Source of the DNA: CAZDBA01 sp965224765
Lineage (GTDB): Bacteria > Planctomycetota > Planctomycetia > Pirellulales > Pirellulaceae
Assembly: GCA_965224765.1 (NCBI GenBank)
Contig: CBDDAC010000012.1
Location: 62,001 to 126,000 of the forward strand
Length of the DNA stretch: 64,000 nt
Direction: 5' to 3'
Shown: positions 49,721-58,524 of the stretch, piece after piece
Layout of the letters: each line of letters begins with the position of its first letter
Numbering within the stretch: the stretch's first letter is position 1
The notes under the pieces: generated by a model
What the model was told of the DNA's origin: nothing
Seen by the model: only the letters and a program-made list of their open reading frames with translations
The model's database searches: none
Program-made: the position numbers and the translations under genes

Positions 49721-50929
49721 ATGAGAGAGTTGTTGGCGGAGGTGATCGCGATTGGCGACGAAATGACGAGTGGTCAAAGACTGGACACCAATACACGTTG
49801 GATTAGCCAGCAGCTGGGCGACTTGGGAGTCAAAGTGGCATTTCATTCAACCGTTGGCGATTCCATACAGGACAGTATCGATGTTTTCAGGATTGCCGGA
49901 AATCGAGCGGATTTGGTGGTAATGACAGGGGGGCTGGGGCCGACGGCAGATGATTTGACTCGTGAAGCGCTGGCCAGTGTAACTGGTTGCGAATTGGAAT
50001 TTCATCCGCCCACACTTCAGCACATCAAAGCGATCTATGCCCGATTCAATCGACAAATGCCAGAGTCCAACAAGGCACAGGCGTTTTTTCCCAGGAGTAG
50101 TCGTATTGTCCCCAACCCCGAAGGGACTGCACCAGGAATTGATCTCGATTGGCAAGCCGATTCGGAACGCACCGCGAGATTTTTCTGCCTTCCTGGCGTT
50201 CCTGCAGAAATGTTCGAGATGTGGGAGCAATCCGTTGCCCCTGCAATCCAAGAGATGACGGGAACGGATTCAAGAATCCATCACCACGTGATGCATTGCT
50301 TTGGAACTGGAGAAAGTAGTATGGAGGAGTTGTTGGGCGATTTGACTGAACGTGGCCGCGATCCAATTGTCGGAATCACGGCCAGCCACGCAACAATCTC
50401 ACTGCGTATCAGTACGCGGGCTGTTGATGAAAAGGATTGCATGGAGAAACTACAGCCAACGATTGAAGAGATCGATCGCCGTTTGGGGATTTTAGTTTAT
50501 GGAACCAATGGGCAGTCGCTGGCTGGAATCGTATTGGAGTTGCTAAAACAAAATTCTAGAACACTATCTATCGCTGATGCTGGCCTTGGGGGCGCCGTGG
50601 GGTGGTCGCTTGTTGAGGCAGTCCATCTTGAGGAGGATCGCCTTGGGAAATTGCAATTTCTCAAAGGTGCGCAGACAAGTCGTCCAACAAATTGTGATTT
50701 GGAGAAACTTGCTGAATCCAATCGGGATTATTTCGAATCAGATATTTCTTTAGCGATAGGACCCGTTGAAGAAGTGGACGGAGTGCCAACATTCGCCGCC
50801 GTTCTGGGAACCGCGGATATCACAAAAAGTCAAGCGTTTACCTATGCCGGTCATTCGGATTTTCGACACCTGCGCAGTGTAAAGCAGGTGTTGAACATGC
50901 TGAGGCTGTACCTGCTGGAATTGGAATAG
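49721..50929 (+). CDS. cinA: CinA-family protein with a degenerate amidase domain
   Basis: From the ATG at 49721 the product is 402 residues. It opens with the MoaB/MocF-like domain of CinA (EVIAIGDEMTSGQRLDTNTR, then MTGGLGPTADDLTREA), whose members hydrolyse ADP-ribose or related nucleotides. The C-terminal part (from about 265) corresponds to the nicotinamide-nucleotide amidase domain, but the active-site AESCTGG motif is replaced by ADAGLGGAVG, so the catalytic Ser is missing and deamidation is unlikely. The upstream ATG at 49682 would add 13 residues and lacks a better ribosome binding site. The intact role may be only the N-terminal pyrophosphatase activity. Confidence 0.8.
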   Translation: MRELLAEVIAIGDEMTSGQRLDTNTRWISQQLGDLGVKVAFHSTVGDSIQDSIDVFRIAGNRADLVVMTGGLGPTADDLTREALASVTGCELEFHPPTLQHIKAIYARFNRQMPESNKAQAFFPRSSRIVPNPEGTAPGIDLDWQADSERTARFFCLPGVPAEMFEMWEQSVAPAIQEMTGTDSRIHHHVMHCFGTGESSMEELLGDLTERGRDPIVGITASHATISLRISTRAVDEKDCMEKLQPTIEEIDRRLGILVYGTNGQSLAGIVLELLKQNSRTLSIADAGLGGAVGWSLVEAVHLEEDRLGKLQFLKGAQTSRPTNCDLEKLAESNRDYFESDISLAIGPVEEVDGVPTFAAVLGTADITKSQAFTYAGHSDFRHLRSVKQVLNMLRLYLLELE

Positions 50930-50955
50930 GTTCCGCGAATGGCCTGTTCAACTCT

Positions 50956-51974
50956 TTACCAGCGAGGAAAGAAACTGAATGGGGACCAGATGAACATGCG
51001 AAAGTTCCGAAATAGGTAATTCAGGAATCGCTCGAAACGTTGATGTTCCTGGTCCATGAACGGATCGTCAACCTGTCCATCGTCGGGACTTGTTGGATCA
51101 TCGTCATCAGGTGAGAACGGATCGAATTCGTTTTCGGGAGGCCGGCTGTCAGGTTCGCCGTCGGATGGAACGTCGGGCTTTTCATCGCCAGGATTGGTAT
51201 CAGGTGTTTCGGAATCAGGTTGCCCATTTCTAGGTTCTTCTGGAGTTGGGCGCTCCTCGGGTGCTGGCGGATCTTCGGCACCCTTGTCTGGTGTTTCGTT
51301 GTTGGGATCTTTCGAATCTGGGTTGTTGGGTTCTTCATTGGGCGGAGTGGGATTGGTCGAGTTTTTTGCAGGTGTGTAAAGTTCCATCGCCGCATCGATA
51401 TCGGCGGTTGATAGACCCTGAAATGTTTGATTTCCATTGACCGTTGGCGAAAGAACTGCAGTACCCCCTTGGATGTGATCAATACCGAGCGCATGACCGA
51501 TCTCGTGGACTGCGACGTACAGCAAATCGAATGCCTGATTCCCTTTTGCGTTTCCGATTTCCCAGTTGTCGGTCGAATCGAACTGAACGTCACCAGCAAT
51601 ACTGCCTCGATAACGTCTTTGGGGAAGTAGGCCCTGGCAAGGACTCCTCCAGTACCGTCAATCGGACGAGAGGTGAAATCAAGCGAATTCGCTAGGCCCG
51701 TTTGTTGAGTTTGTGTGAATTTTACATTGATTGAGTCAGCCCATACTTTCAATGCTTGATCAATCGTGGTCTGAAATTGGGCTTGGGTTATTCCTTGAGG
51801 GGCTTTGCCAACATAATACGTAAGCTCTGCACTGCCTTGACCAGGACCATCCCAGCCAACACCAGCAAGCAGCTCTTTCGCTTCAAGTTGCTGATAGGGC
51901 AAGGAGTTCGTTGGGCGATTGGCAGCCCGGTTTTTGCCTGATTTGCGATTTAAGCGTTTGCGAGATGGACGCAT
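50956..51974 (-). pseudogene. Matrixin-like zinc metalloprotease with a frameshift
   Basis: The N-terminal part reads from 51974 with a basic start and LEAKELLAGVGWDG, the planctomycete LExRxLLAG-type motif, then the matrixin-like GTGGVLARAYFPKDVI. The catalytic HEIGHALGIDH zinc site is in the next frame (50956-51525 and upstream). The two join at about 51607: reading VI-(D/E)-GSIAGDVQFDSTDNWEIG restores one continuous protein if one base is added. The C-terminus is a long Pro/Glu/Asp-rich tail ending in a hydrophobic FFPRW. It may be a real pseudogene, a programmed shift or a sequencing error. Family members are secreted proteases of the M10 type. Confidence 0.8.
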
Positions 51975-52118
51975 TAGGTTGTCTCAGTCTATTTCCGTAG
52001 GATGGGCCATGGCTGGCTCGAATATTGGGCTCTGCTCAATATGAAAAGCGAAAATTGCGATTGATTTCCATCATGAAAATAAAAAAATCATTTTTACGCT
52101 GGCATTTTGGAACTCGGA

Positions 52119-52466
52119 CTATCTGAAAACCTCTTCGTACATATCCTGATTGAATCCGACAATTAGTTTTTTTCCAACGATCAGTGTCGGTGCACGGAGG
52201 TTTCCCGTTGGCCCCAGAATCAACTTGAGGATCTCAGCCGTATCGGGTTGGTCTCGTTTTAAATCAAGCTTGACCACCTTCTTGCCTCTCGCGGCAAAAA
52301 CATGAGAAACCGATTGGACGAGTTCGATGGCATCCGCTTTCTTTTTTGTGTCTTTTTTGGCGTTGATTTCATCAATGGCCTCAATGCCGGCTTGTGCAAG
52401 AAACTCCTGCGTTTTTCCGCAGGAGTTTCAGCCTGGGCGATGGTAACTCCAATTGAGTGTTGCCAT
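52119..52466 (-). CDS. ArsC/Spx-like small selenoprotein (Sec13)
   Basis: From the ATG at 52466 (AAAGGA 7 bases upstream) the frame meets TGA as codon 13 and continues to a TAG at 52119, giving a 115-residue protein. It reads MATLNWSYHRPG-U-NSCGK, then TQEFLAQAGIEAIDEI, with U-x-x-C where thioredoxin-fold ArsC-like proteins have CxxC. The rest shows the alpha/beta order of that fold, ending APTLIVGKKLIVGFNQDMYE, where the proline before TLIV is the usual cis-Pro position. Possible jobs are arsenate or other thiol-linked reduction, but the substrate is not known. The hairpin just after the UGA looks like SECIS. It is divergent from odhB. Without recoding only 12 residues would be made. Confidence 0.85.
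52400..52430 (-). promoter_or_regulatory. Selenocysteine UGA with SECIS-like stem-loop (ArsC-like gene)
   Basis: On the minus strand the UGA is 52430-52428. GAAACTCCTGCG and CGCAGGAGTTTC form a perfect 12-bp stem (52429-52418 with 52411-52400) around the loop GAAAAA. The stem begins at the UGA, and the loop starts about 10 bases after it, which is closer than in most bacterial SECIS elements; the loop G fits. Confidence 0.7.
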
Positions 52467-52852
52467 GGGGTGTCCTTTATTCCGAATATGTTCACTTGAG
52501 CTTTGGCAATTCTAATGAAAGTTGTCCTGATCTGTAGCGGTACCACGGGATGTTTTTACGATGAAAAATTCGCTACAACAAAATGTAGGCCCGCGTTGGG
52601 GTGTGTTTATCTTTTCCAATAGGCGAAAGCTTGCATGTCAGGTAAACCAGGCGACTTGAATCCTGACCGTTTTAAATCGGTGTCCTGACCGTTGTCGCCG
52701 GGGAAGTTGAAGACTGCATTCCTGTTGATTCTTGGGCGAAAGTTCGATTTGCCCGTTGGTTCAATTGGGGCATTTACCTACAATACTTGCGGAAAAATGG
52801 TGATTGCAACCCGTTTGCAGCTGCTGCCGAAAATTTCAAACGAGCCAAAGAA
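52467..52852. other. Divergent region between the ArsC-like selenoprotein and odhB
   Basis: About 386 bp with no gene seen. It should carry both promoters. No strong operator is recognisable. Confidence 0.4.
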
Positions 52853-54088
52853 ATGATTGACGTAGAAGTCCCCGAATTAGGCGAATCAATCCAGGAAGTC
52901 CAAGTCGCCACATGGCTGAAAAAAGCGGGTGAATGGGTAGAACTTGATGAAGACATTGTGGAACTGGAATCAGAAAAGGCTGCTCAAACATTCCCGGCGC
53001 CTCAGGCAGGCCTGATTGCCGAAATCAAAGTCGCCGAAGGTGAGTTTGCGAAAGTCGGTGATGTCCTTTGCACTATGGATCCTTCTGCTGCCAAACCCGT
53101 TGCGGTTGGGGCCGGAGTTGCAGCCGGTAACGAAGCGGCAGCTGCTGGTGCGGCGACAGTTGTGATGCCCGCTGCTGAACGAGTCTTGCATGAGTACAAA
53201 ATTGATGCCGACGCAATCAAACCTACTGGACCGGGTGGGCGTTTGACCAAAGAAGATGTTTTGAATTTTGTCGAAGAAAAGGGCCTGCAGCCTGGGGGGC
53301 AAGCAAAGGTCGCGACCCCTGCTCCTGCTCCCACGGTTACTTCTCAGGTTGATGACTTTGATGCGGCGATGACCGAGTTGGGGTATTCCCGAGAAATCAA
53401 AACCAAGCCAATGAGCATGATCCGCCGAACGATTGCCAAACGCCTGGTCGAAGCTCAGCAGACTGCTGCCTTGTTGACCACGTTCAACGAAATTGACATG
53501 TTGCCCGTGATGCAGCTTCGCTCCAAATACAAAGAGCCGTTTTTGAAAAAACATGGGGTCAAGTTGGGCTTTATGTCTTTTTTTGCCAAAGCGTCAGTCG
53601 AAGGGCTAAAGCGTTTTCCCGCGATCAATTCCGAGGTGGATGGCAACAATGTCATCTCACGAAACTACCACGATATCGGAATCGCCATTGGTGGAGGCAA
53701 GGGGTTGGTTGTACCTGTTCTTCGAAATGTTGAGCGAGTTAGTTTTGCCGACATTGAGCGCCGCATTGGACAGTTTGCCGGACTTGCCAAAGATAACAAG
53801 ATCAAGCCAGCGGACCTCGAAGGGGGAACCTTTACGATCAGCAATGGAGGCGTATACGGTTCATTGCTTTCTACGCCCATTGTGAACCCACCACAAAGTG
53901 GAATTCTTGGCTTGCATTCAATTCAGGAACGTCCAGTGGCGGTTGAGGGCCAAGTGGTGATTCGACCGATGATGTACGTTGCATTGACTTATGACCATCG
54001 AGTTGTAGACGGGCGTGAAGCCGTCGGATTCTTGAAGACGGTCAAGGAAGTTCTTGAAGAACCTGCTCGATTGTTTCTCGAAGTTTAA
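52853..54088 (+). CDS. odhB: 2-oxo-acid dehydrogenase E2 (dihydrolipoyl succinyltransferase-like)
   Basis: From the ATG at 52853 (MIDVEVPELGES) the product is 411 residues. It has one lipoyl domain (1-~75, with the lipoylated Lys in ELESEKAAQTF), an E3/E1-binding domain (about 110-150, KPTGPGGRLTKEDVL) and the catalytic acyltransferase domain ending with YDHRVVDGREAVGFL, whose His and Asp are catalytic. A single lipoyl domain and the sequence pattern fit the succinyltransferase of the 2-oxoglutarate dehydrogenase complex; pyruvate E2 is less likely. The frame is open upstream to 52787, but those 22 codons lack the domain start. The E3 gene lpdA follows 102 bp downstream. No E1 gene is in the window. 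Confidence 0.9.
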   Translation: MIDVEVPELGESIQEVQVATWLKKAGEWVELDEDIVELESEKAAQTFPAPQAGLIAEIKVAEGEFAKVGDVLCTMDPSAAKPVAVGAGVAAGNEAAAAGAATVVMPAAERVLHEYKIDADAIKPTGPGGRLTKEDVLNFVEEKGLQPGGQAKVATPAPAPTVTSQVDDFDAAMTELGYSREIKTKPMSMIRRTIAKRLVEAQQTAALLTTFNEIDMLPVMQLRSKYKEPFLKKHGVKLGFMSFFAKASVEGLKRFPAINSEVDGNNVISRNYHDIGIAIGGGKGLVVPVLRNVERVSFADIERRIGQFAGLAKDNKIKPADLEGGTFTISNGGVYGSLLSTPIVNPPQSGILGLHSIQERPVAVEGQVVIRPMMYVALTYDHRVVDGREAVGFLKTVKEVLEEPARLFLEV

Positions 54089-54190
54089 TGGATATCTTTT
54101 TCGCTGCCTGATTGGGCAGTGTTTCACGGGGGACCTGAGTCTGGTCAGTTTCCCTTCCGTCGTATCTAGTTGGAAGAGATTGCTACAGAA

Positions 54191-55579
54191 ATGGCAAGTC
54201 AAGAATTTGATCTGGTTGTGCTTGGTGGTGGACCCGGTGGTTATGTTGCGGCGATTCGAGCGGCTCAGCTTGGTTTGAAAGCTGCAGTCATTGATGAAAA
54301 CGAGCAATTCGGGGGTACCTGTCTTCGCGTTGGATGCATTCCCAGTAAGGCGCTCCTTGAGTCCAGCCATTTGTACGCCGAAGCGACACAGCATATGGCG
54401 GATCACGGAATCAATGCTGAGCGAGTGACAGTCGATTTGGGCAAGATGCTCAAGCGAAAAGAGACCATTGTTGGCCAGTTGACCGGTGGCATCAAAATGC
54501 TGCTGAAAAAGAACAAAGTCGCCGCAATTGTGGGCCGTGGGAAATTGACTGCTCCCGGCAAGATTGCTGTTACCGGAAAAGACGCTGGCGAAGTTAGTGC
54601 CAAGCACATTTTGATCGCCACGGGCAGCAACCCAATGATGTTGCCTGGGATCGAATACGATGGAGAGTATGTAGGGGACAGCACGACAGCATTGTCATAC
54701 AAAACCGTTCCAGAAGAGCTGGTTGTGATTGGCGGCGGCTATATCGGGCTCGAACTGGGAAGCGTTTGGAATCGGTTGGGCAGCAAGGTCACAATCCTTG
54801 AAGCCATGGATCGAGTACTGGCAGGTTTAGATAGTGAAATTGCCAAAATTGCGTTGCGTGTTTTCACGAAACAGGGGATCAACTTTCAAACCAACGCTTG
54901 GGTCGAAAGTGCGCAACGAGATGGCGAAAAATGTATCGTCAAATGCAAGGGCCAGGATCCGATTGAATGCGACCGAGTCTTGATGTGTACCGGACGAGTT
55001 CCAAACACATCTGGTATTGGGCTCGAAGAACTGGGCATCAAGACGGATCGTCGAGGTTCCATCGACGTCGATGGCGACTTCAAAACTTCCGTCAATGGAA
55101 TCTTTGCGATTGGTGATTGCATTGGTGGTGCAATGCTGGCTCACAAAGCTTCGGAAGAAGGCGTTGCCTGCGTTGAAAAAATTTGTACAGGGCATGGGCA
55201 TGTCGATTACAACGCGATTCCTGCAGTGGTCTACACGCATCCTGAGATTGCTGCAGTTGGCAAGACTCAAGAGCAACTTGAAGAGGAAGGGATCGCGTTC
55301 AACAAAGGCGTATGTCCCTATGGTGCGAACGGACGCGCAAGAACGTTGGGCGACATTGACGGTCGAATCAAAGTTCTCGCGGACAAAAAGACCGATCGGA
55401 TTCTCGGAGTTCACGCAATTGGAAACCGCGCTGGTGATTTGATTGCCGAAGCCGCTGTTGCGATGGCATTTGGTGCCAGCAGTGAAGATCTTGCCCGATG
55501 TTGTCACGCTCATCCGACGTTGTCAGAAATCATGCAAGAAGCTGCTTTGGCGGTGGACGGTCGGGCAATTCATACCTAG
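54191..55579 (+). CDS. lpdA: Dihydrolipoyl dehydrogenase (E3)
   Basis: The 462-residue product starts MASQEFDLVVLGGGPGG, an FAD-binding Rossmann motif. It has the redox disulfide in GGTCLRVGCIPSK, the NAD-binding VVIGGGYIGLELGSVWNRLG (about 178-197), and the interface HAHPTLSE with the catalytic His-Glu pair. It reoxidises the dihydrolipoyl groups of 2-oxo-acid dehydrogenase E2 and passes electrons to NAD+. It reads in the same direction as odhB just upstream, so the two form an E2-E3 operon. An alternative TTG start at 54170 would add seven residues. Confidence 0.97.
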   Translation: MASQEFDLVVLGGGPGGYVAAIRAAQLGLKAAVIDENEQFGGTCLRVGCIPSKALLESSHLYAEATQHMADHGINAERVTVDLGKMLKRKETIVGQLTGGIKMLLKKNKVAAIVGRGKLTAPGKIAVTGKDAGEVSAKHILIATGSNPMMLPGIEYDGEYVGDSTTALSYKTVPEELVVIGGGYIGLELGSVWNRLGSKVTILEAMDRVLAGLDSEIAKIALRVFTKQGINFQTNAWVESAQRDGEKCIVKCKGQDPIECDRVLMCTGRVPNTSGIGLEELGIKTDRRGSIDVDGDFKTSVNGIFAIGDCIGGAMLAHKASEEGVACVEKICTGHGHVDYNAIPAVVYTHPEIAAVGKTQEQLEEEGIAFNKGVCPYGANGRARTLGDIDGRIKVLADKKTDRILGVHAIGNRAGDLIAEAAVAMAFGASSEDLARCCHAHPTLSEIMQEAALAVDGRAIHT

Positions 55580-55586
55580 TACCTCG

Positions 55587-55668
55587 CCGGTCTTTGATTG
55601 GCGTGCCGCAGATACACCGATTTTCTTAGCCTTGTTGCCCGTCAATTCAAAACGGTCCGGGTACGAGT
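55587..55668. repeat. Partial copy of the dispersed ~146-bp repeat
   Basis: GATTTTCTTAGCCTTGTTGC followed by CCGTCAATTCAAAACGGTCC matches the middle of the 225-bp units at 16.3-16.9 kb. Only about 80 bp are present, right after lpdA. Confidence 0.8.
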
Positions 55669-56098
55669 TCAGCCTGCACCATGAGTGATTTCTCTTCGTG
55701 AACGATGAAATTTCCAAGAATTCAAGATGGAGTTTGTCTTGGTATTTATTGTTGTGAGCTGCCTGATTGGACGAGATCGGCATTCACCCCGGGCGAGATC
55801 CCGATGCTTTTCAGTTATCGCTTGCCGCATACCTCCAAGAGCTTGTTGTTTCACACGTTTCGAACAAAATTTATTGGACGAATCCAAAGCGAAATTTTCC
55901 ACATTGAAATAGGATGAAGACGGGTTTGGAAAGCGAAGTTCGGGGCCAATTATTCATTTTATTGCTTTTCGTGAGTGCTGAGATTATTCAGACTTGTGAC
56001 TCATTTCGATTCTGTTAACCTGCATAAAATAAATAATCACAGGGGTGGGGAAGTTCCCGCTCTCTAATTCCTACCGATAAATTCCTTACCAATAAATT
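55669..56098. other. Intergenic region between the repeat and pckA
   Basis: About 430 bp. Several overlapping small frames exist in two directions but none has a ribosome binding site or coding-like composition, so I call no gene. The right part is AT-rich and probably contains the pckA promoter. Confidence 0.35.
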
Positions 56099-57694
56099 AT
56101 GGCTACCGCGACAAATTCTACGATCGAGTCGATCAAAAATGGGCAGTTTGGTTCACATGTTCTGCGCAATGCACCTCCAGCCAAGCTTTATCAAGAGGCC
56201 ATGCAGTATGACGGGGCTGAAATCAGCAGTAGCGGTGCGATCGCCGTAAATTCAGGGGAGAAGACAGGACGTTGTCCAAAGGAAAAAAGAGTCGTTGATC
56301 AGGCATCGATTCATGATGACGTTTGGTGGGGTGAAATCAATATTCCCCTTTCCGATGAGTCGTTCGGCAGAGTCAGAGACTTGGCCGTCAACTTCCTAGA
56401 TGGCTGTAAAAAAATTTATGTCGTGGATGGTTTTGGCGGTTGGGATCCACAAAACCGAATCAAGGTTCGAATCATCTGTACTCGTGCCTATCATGCGTTG
56501 TTTATGCACAACATGTTGATCCGTCCAACCGCGGAAGAGCTTGCCAGTTTTGGCGAACCAGATTACACGATTTTTAATGCGGGACAGGCTGCTGCAGATA
56601 CGTCAATCGACGGTGTAAACAATACGACCAGCGTTAGTCTGAATTTTGAATCGGGCGAGATGGTAATCCTGGGAACGGAATACGCAGGGGAAATGAAAAA
56701 AGGCGTATTCACCATCATGAACTATTTGATGCCGAAGAGAGACATCCTTTCAATGCATTGTTCCTGCAACGAAGGAGCGGACAACGATGTCGCACTCTTC
56801 TTTGGTCTGTCAGGGACTGGCAAGACAACTCTTTCCGCTGATCATTCACGACAGTTGATCGGGGATGACGAACATTGCTGGACGGATACGGGGGTCTTCA
56901 ACATAGAAGGCGGATGTTACGCAAAATGCATCAACCTTTCTGCAGAAAAGGAACCCGAGATTTTCAATGCGATTCGATTCGGTTCGGTGCTTGAGAATAC
57001 GGTTCAGGACGCAAATACTCATGACGTCGATTACGATAACGTTTCGTTGACTCAGAACACTCGTTGTTCCTACCCAATCAATTACATTGACAACGCCAAG
57101 ATTCCCTGTGTTGGGCCGCATCCAAAAAACATCATCTTTTTGACATGTGATGCGTTTGGTGTTTTGCCACCCGTCAGCCAGTTGACGCCAGAGCAGGCTA
57201 TGTATCACTTCATTAGCGGCTACACCGCCAAGGTTGCTGGAACCGAAGAAGGCGTTACGGAGCCACTGACGACATTTTCTGCCTGTTTTGGTGCTCCTTT
57301 CCTTGTCTGCCATCCCACCCGCTATGCCGAGCTTTTGGCGGAAAAACTTAAGGAACATGGGGTGAATGCCTGGTTGATCAATACTGGCTGGAGCGGCGGC
57401 GGATACGGTGACGGTTCTAGGATCAGTTTGAAGAACACTCGATCGATCATTGATTCGATTCATAACGGCACATTGCAGTCGGCCCAGTTCGCGAACGATC
57501 CATTCTTTGGATTGGCCATTCCAGATGCGTGTGCAAATGTTCCTGGCGAAATCTTGAACCCTCGTTCGACTTGGAGCGATGGTGCTGCGTACGATGAAGC
57601 CGCAACAAAGCTTGCTAAGGCATTTCGCGAGAATTTCCGCACCTACGAAGATCAAGCCGCTACGGAAATCGTAGCCGCTGGGCCCGTAGCTTAG
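56099..57694 (+). CDS. pckA: Phosphoenolpyruvate carboxykinase (ATP)
   Basis: The 531-residue product has NSGEKTGRCPKEKRVV near 50 (substrate side), the kinase-specific Walker A FFGLSGTGKTTLSADHSR at about 237-254, and EGGCYAKCINLS a little after it. Length and motifs match the ATP-dependent enzyme, which turns oxaloacetate into phosphoenolpyruvate and CO2 for gluconeogenesis. This fits propionate and acetyl-CoA-based growth with the prpBC and odhB genes nearby. It stands alone on its strand. Confidence 0.97.
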   Translation: MATATNSTIESIKNGQFGSHVLRNAPPAKLYQEAMQYDGAEISSSGAIAVNSGEKTGRCPKEKRVVDQASIHDDVWWGEINIPLSDESFGRVRDLAVNFLDGCKKIYVVDGFGGWDPQNRIKVRIICTRAYHALFMHNMLIRPTAEELASFGEPDYTIFNAGQAAADTSIDGVNNTTSVSLNFESGEMVILGTEYAGEMKKGVFTIMNYLMPKRDILSMHCSCNEGADNDVALFFGLSGTGKTTLSADHSRQLIGDDEHCWTDTGVFNIEGGCYAKCINLSAEKEPEIFNAIRFGSVLENTVQDANTHDVDYDNVSLTQNTRCSYPINYIDNAKIPCVGPHPKNIIFLTCDAFGVLPPVSQLTPEQAMYHFISGYTAKVAGTEEGVTEPLTTFSACFGAPFLVCHPTRYAELLAEKLKEHGVNAWLINTGWSGGGYGDGSRISLKNTRSIIDSIHNGTLQSAQFANDPFFGLAIPDACANVPGEILNPRSTWSDGAAYDEAATKLAKAFRENFRTYEDQAATEIVAAGPVA

Positions 57695-57893
57695 GGCATT
57701 CGTCATTTCACTCGATTAAATCGACGAGAGGGCTTTCGAGACCTCCACTTGCACTTAATGGGCGTTTGAGCCGCCCGCCGAAACACATGGTTGTATTCTG
57801 GTTTGGGCCTGGACCGGTTTTACTATCGCTATTGAAACAACATTTCAAACGAATCACGTCTTTTTTGCATTCAAATTGGTCGGTGGAGAATTG

Positions 57894-58436
57894 ATGGATA
57901 TAAGTATCGAATCTTCACGTCTGCGGATAAGACCCATTCTGGAAAATGAGATCTCGAACATTCATGCGTTACTTTCGTTAGCTGAGACTGACCGCTACAA
58001 CGCGTTGGGGATTCCCGAGGACGTTGAAGAAACTCGTGCCCATGTTGTTCAATGGGTTGAGTCAATGAATGAGCTGCCGATAAGTAGCTTTACCTTGACG
58101 GTTGAGCTGGCGTCGGACAAAACCTTTGTCGGTTTGATGGGGTTGAAGGTTTCCATTCCAAAGTACCGACGTGCGGAGATTTGGTACAAGTTGGATCCGA
58201 ACCTCTGGGGATTGGGGTTTGCGACCGAAGCTGCCAATGCAATGATTCGATATTGTTTTGAGGAACTCGATATTCACCGGGTTGAGGCGGGAGTGGCCGT
58301 GGAGAATCAGGCGTCGATTCGAGTGTTGGAAAAGATTGGTATGACTCGCGAAGGGCGGACTCGTAAATCGCTTCCGCTGGAATCGGGGTTTTCAGATACC
58401 TTTCTTTACGCGGTTTTGCGTGAAGATCTCGAGTGA
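57894..58436 (+). CDS. GNAT family N-acetyltransferase (RimJ/RimL type)
   Basis: The 180-residue product shows the GNAT fold: SSRLRIRPILENEI at the start, then the acetyl-CoA segment NLWGLGFATEAANAMIRYCF (R/Q-x-x-G-x-A type loop) and ENQASIRVLEKIGMTREGRT. This resembles the RimJ/RimL branch that acetylates protein N-termini or small amines. GGTGGAG lies 6 bases before the ATG at 57894; a TTG at 57876 is less good. It ends in TGA, another normal UGA stop. The substrate cannot be told. Confidence 0.9.
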   Translation: MDISIESSRLRIRPILENEISNIHALLSLAETDRYNALGIPEDVEETRAHVVQWVESMNELPISSFTLTVELASDKTFVGLMGLKVSIPKYRRAEIWYKLDPNLWGLGFATEAANAMIRYCFEELDIHRVEAGVAVENQASIRVLEKIGMTREGRTRKSLPLESGFSDTFLYAVLREDLE

Positions 58437-58524
58437 TTCTTGTCGCTGCGCTTCCGGCCTTCTGAAAGCGGGTGGCTGGTTTCGTCATCCAAAGATTCAT
58501 CCAATGGTAACCCGACGCGTGAGT

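Noticed and set aside
52259..52546. 95-codon frame overlapping the ArsC-like selenoprotein
   Set aside because: It is a shadow of the real gene in another frame, low in structure, without homology or a ribosome binding site.
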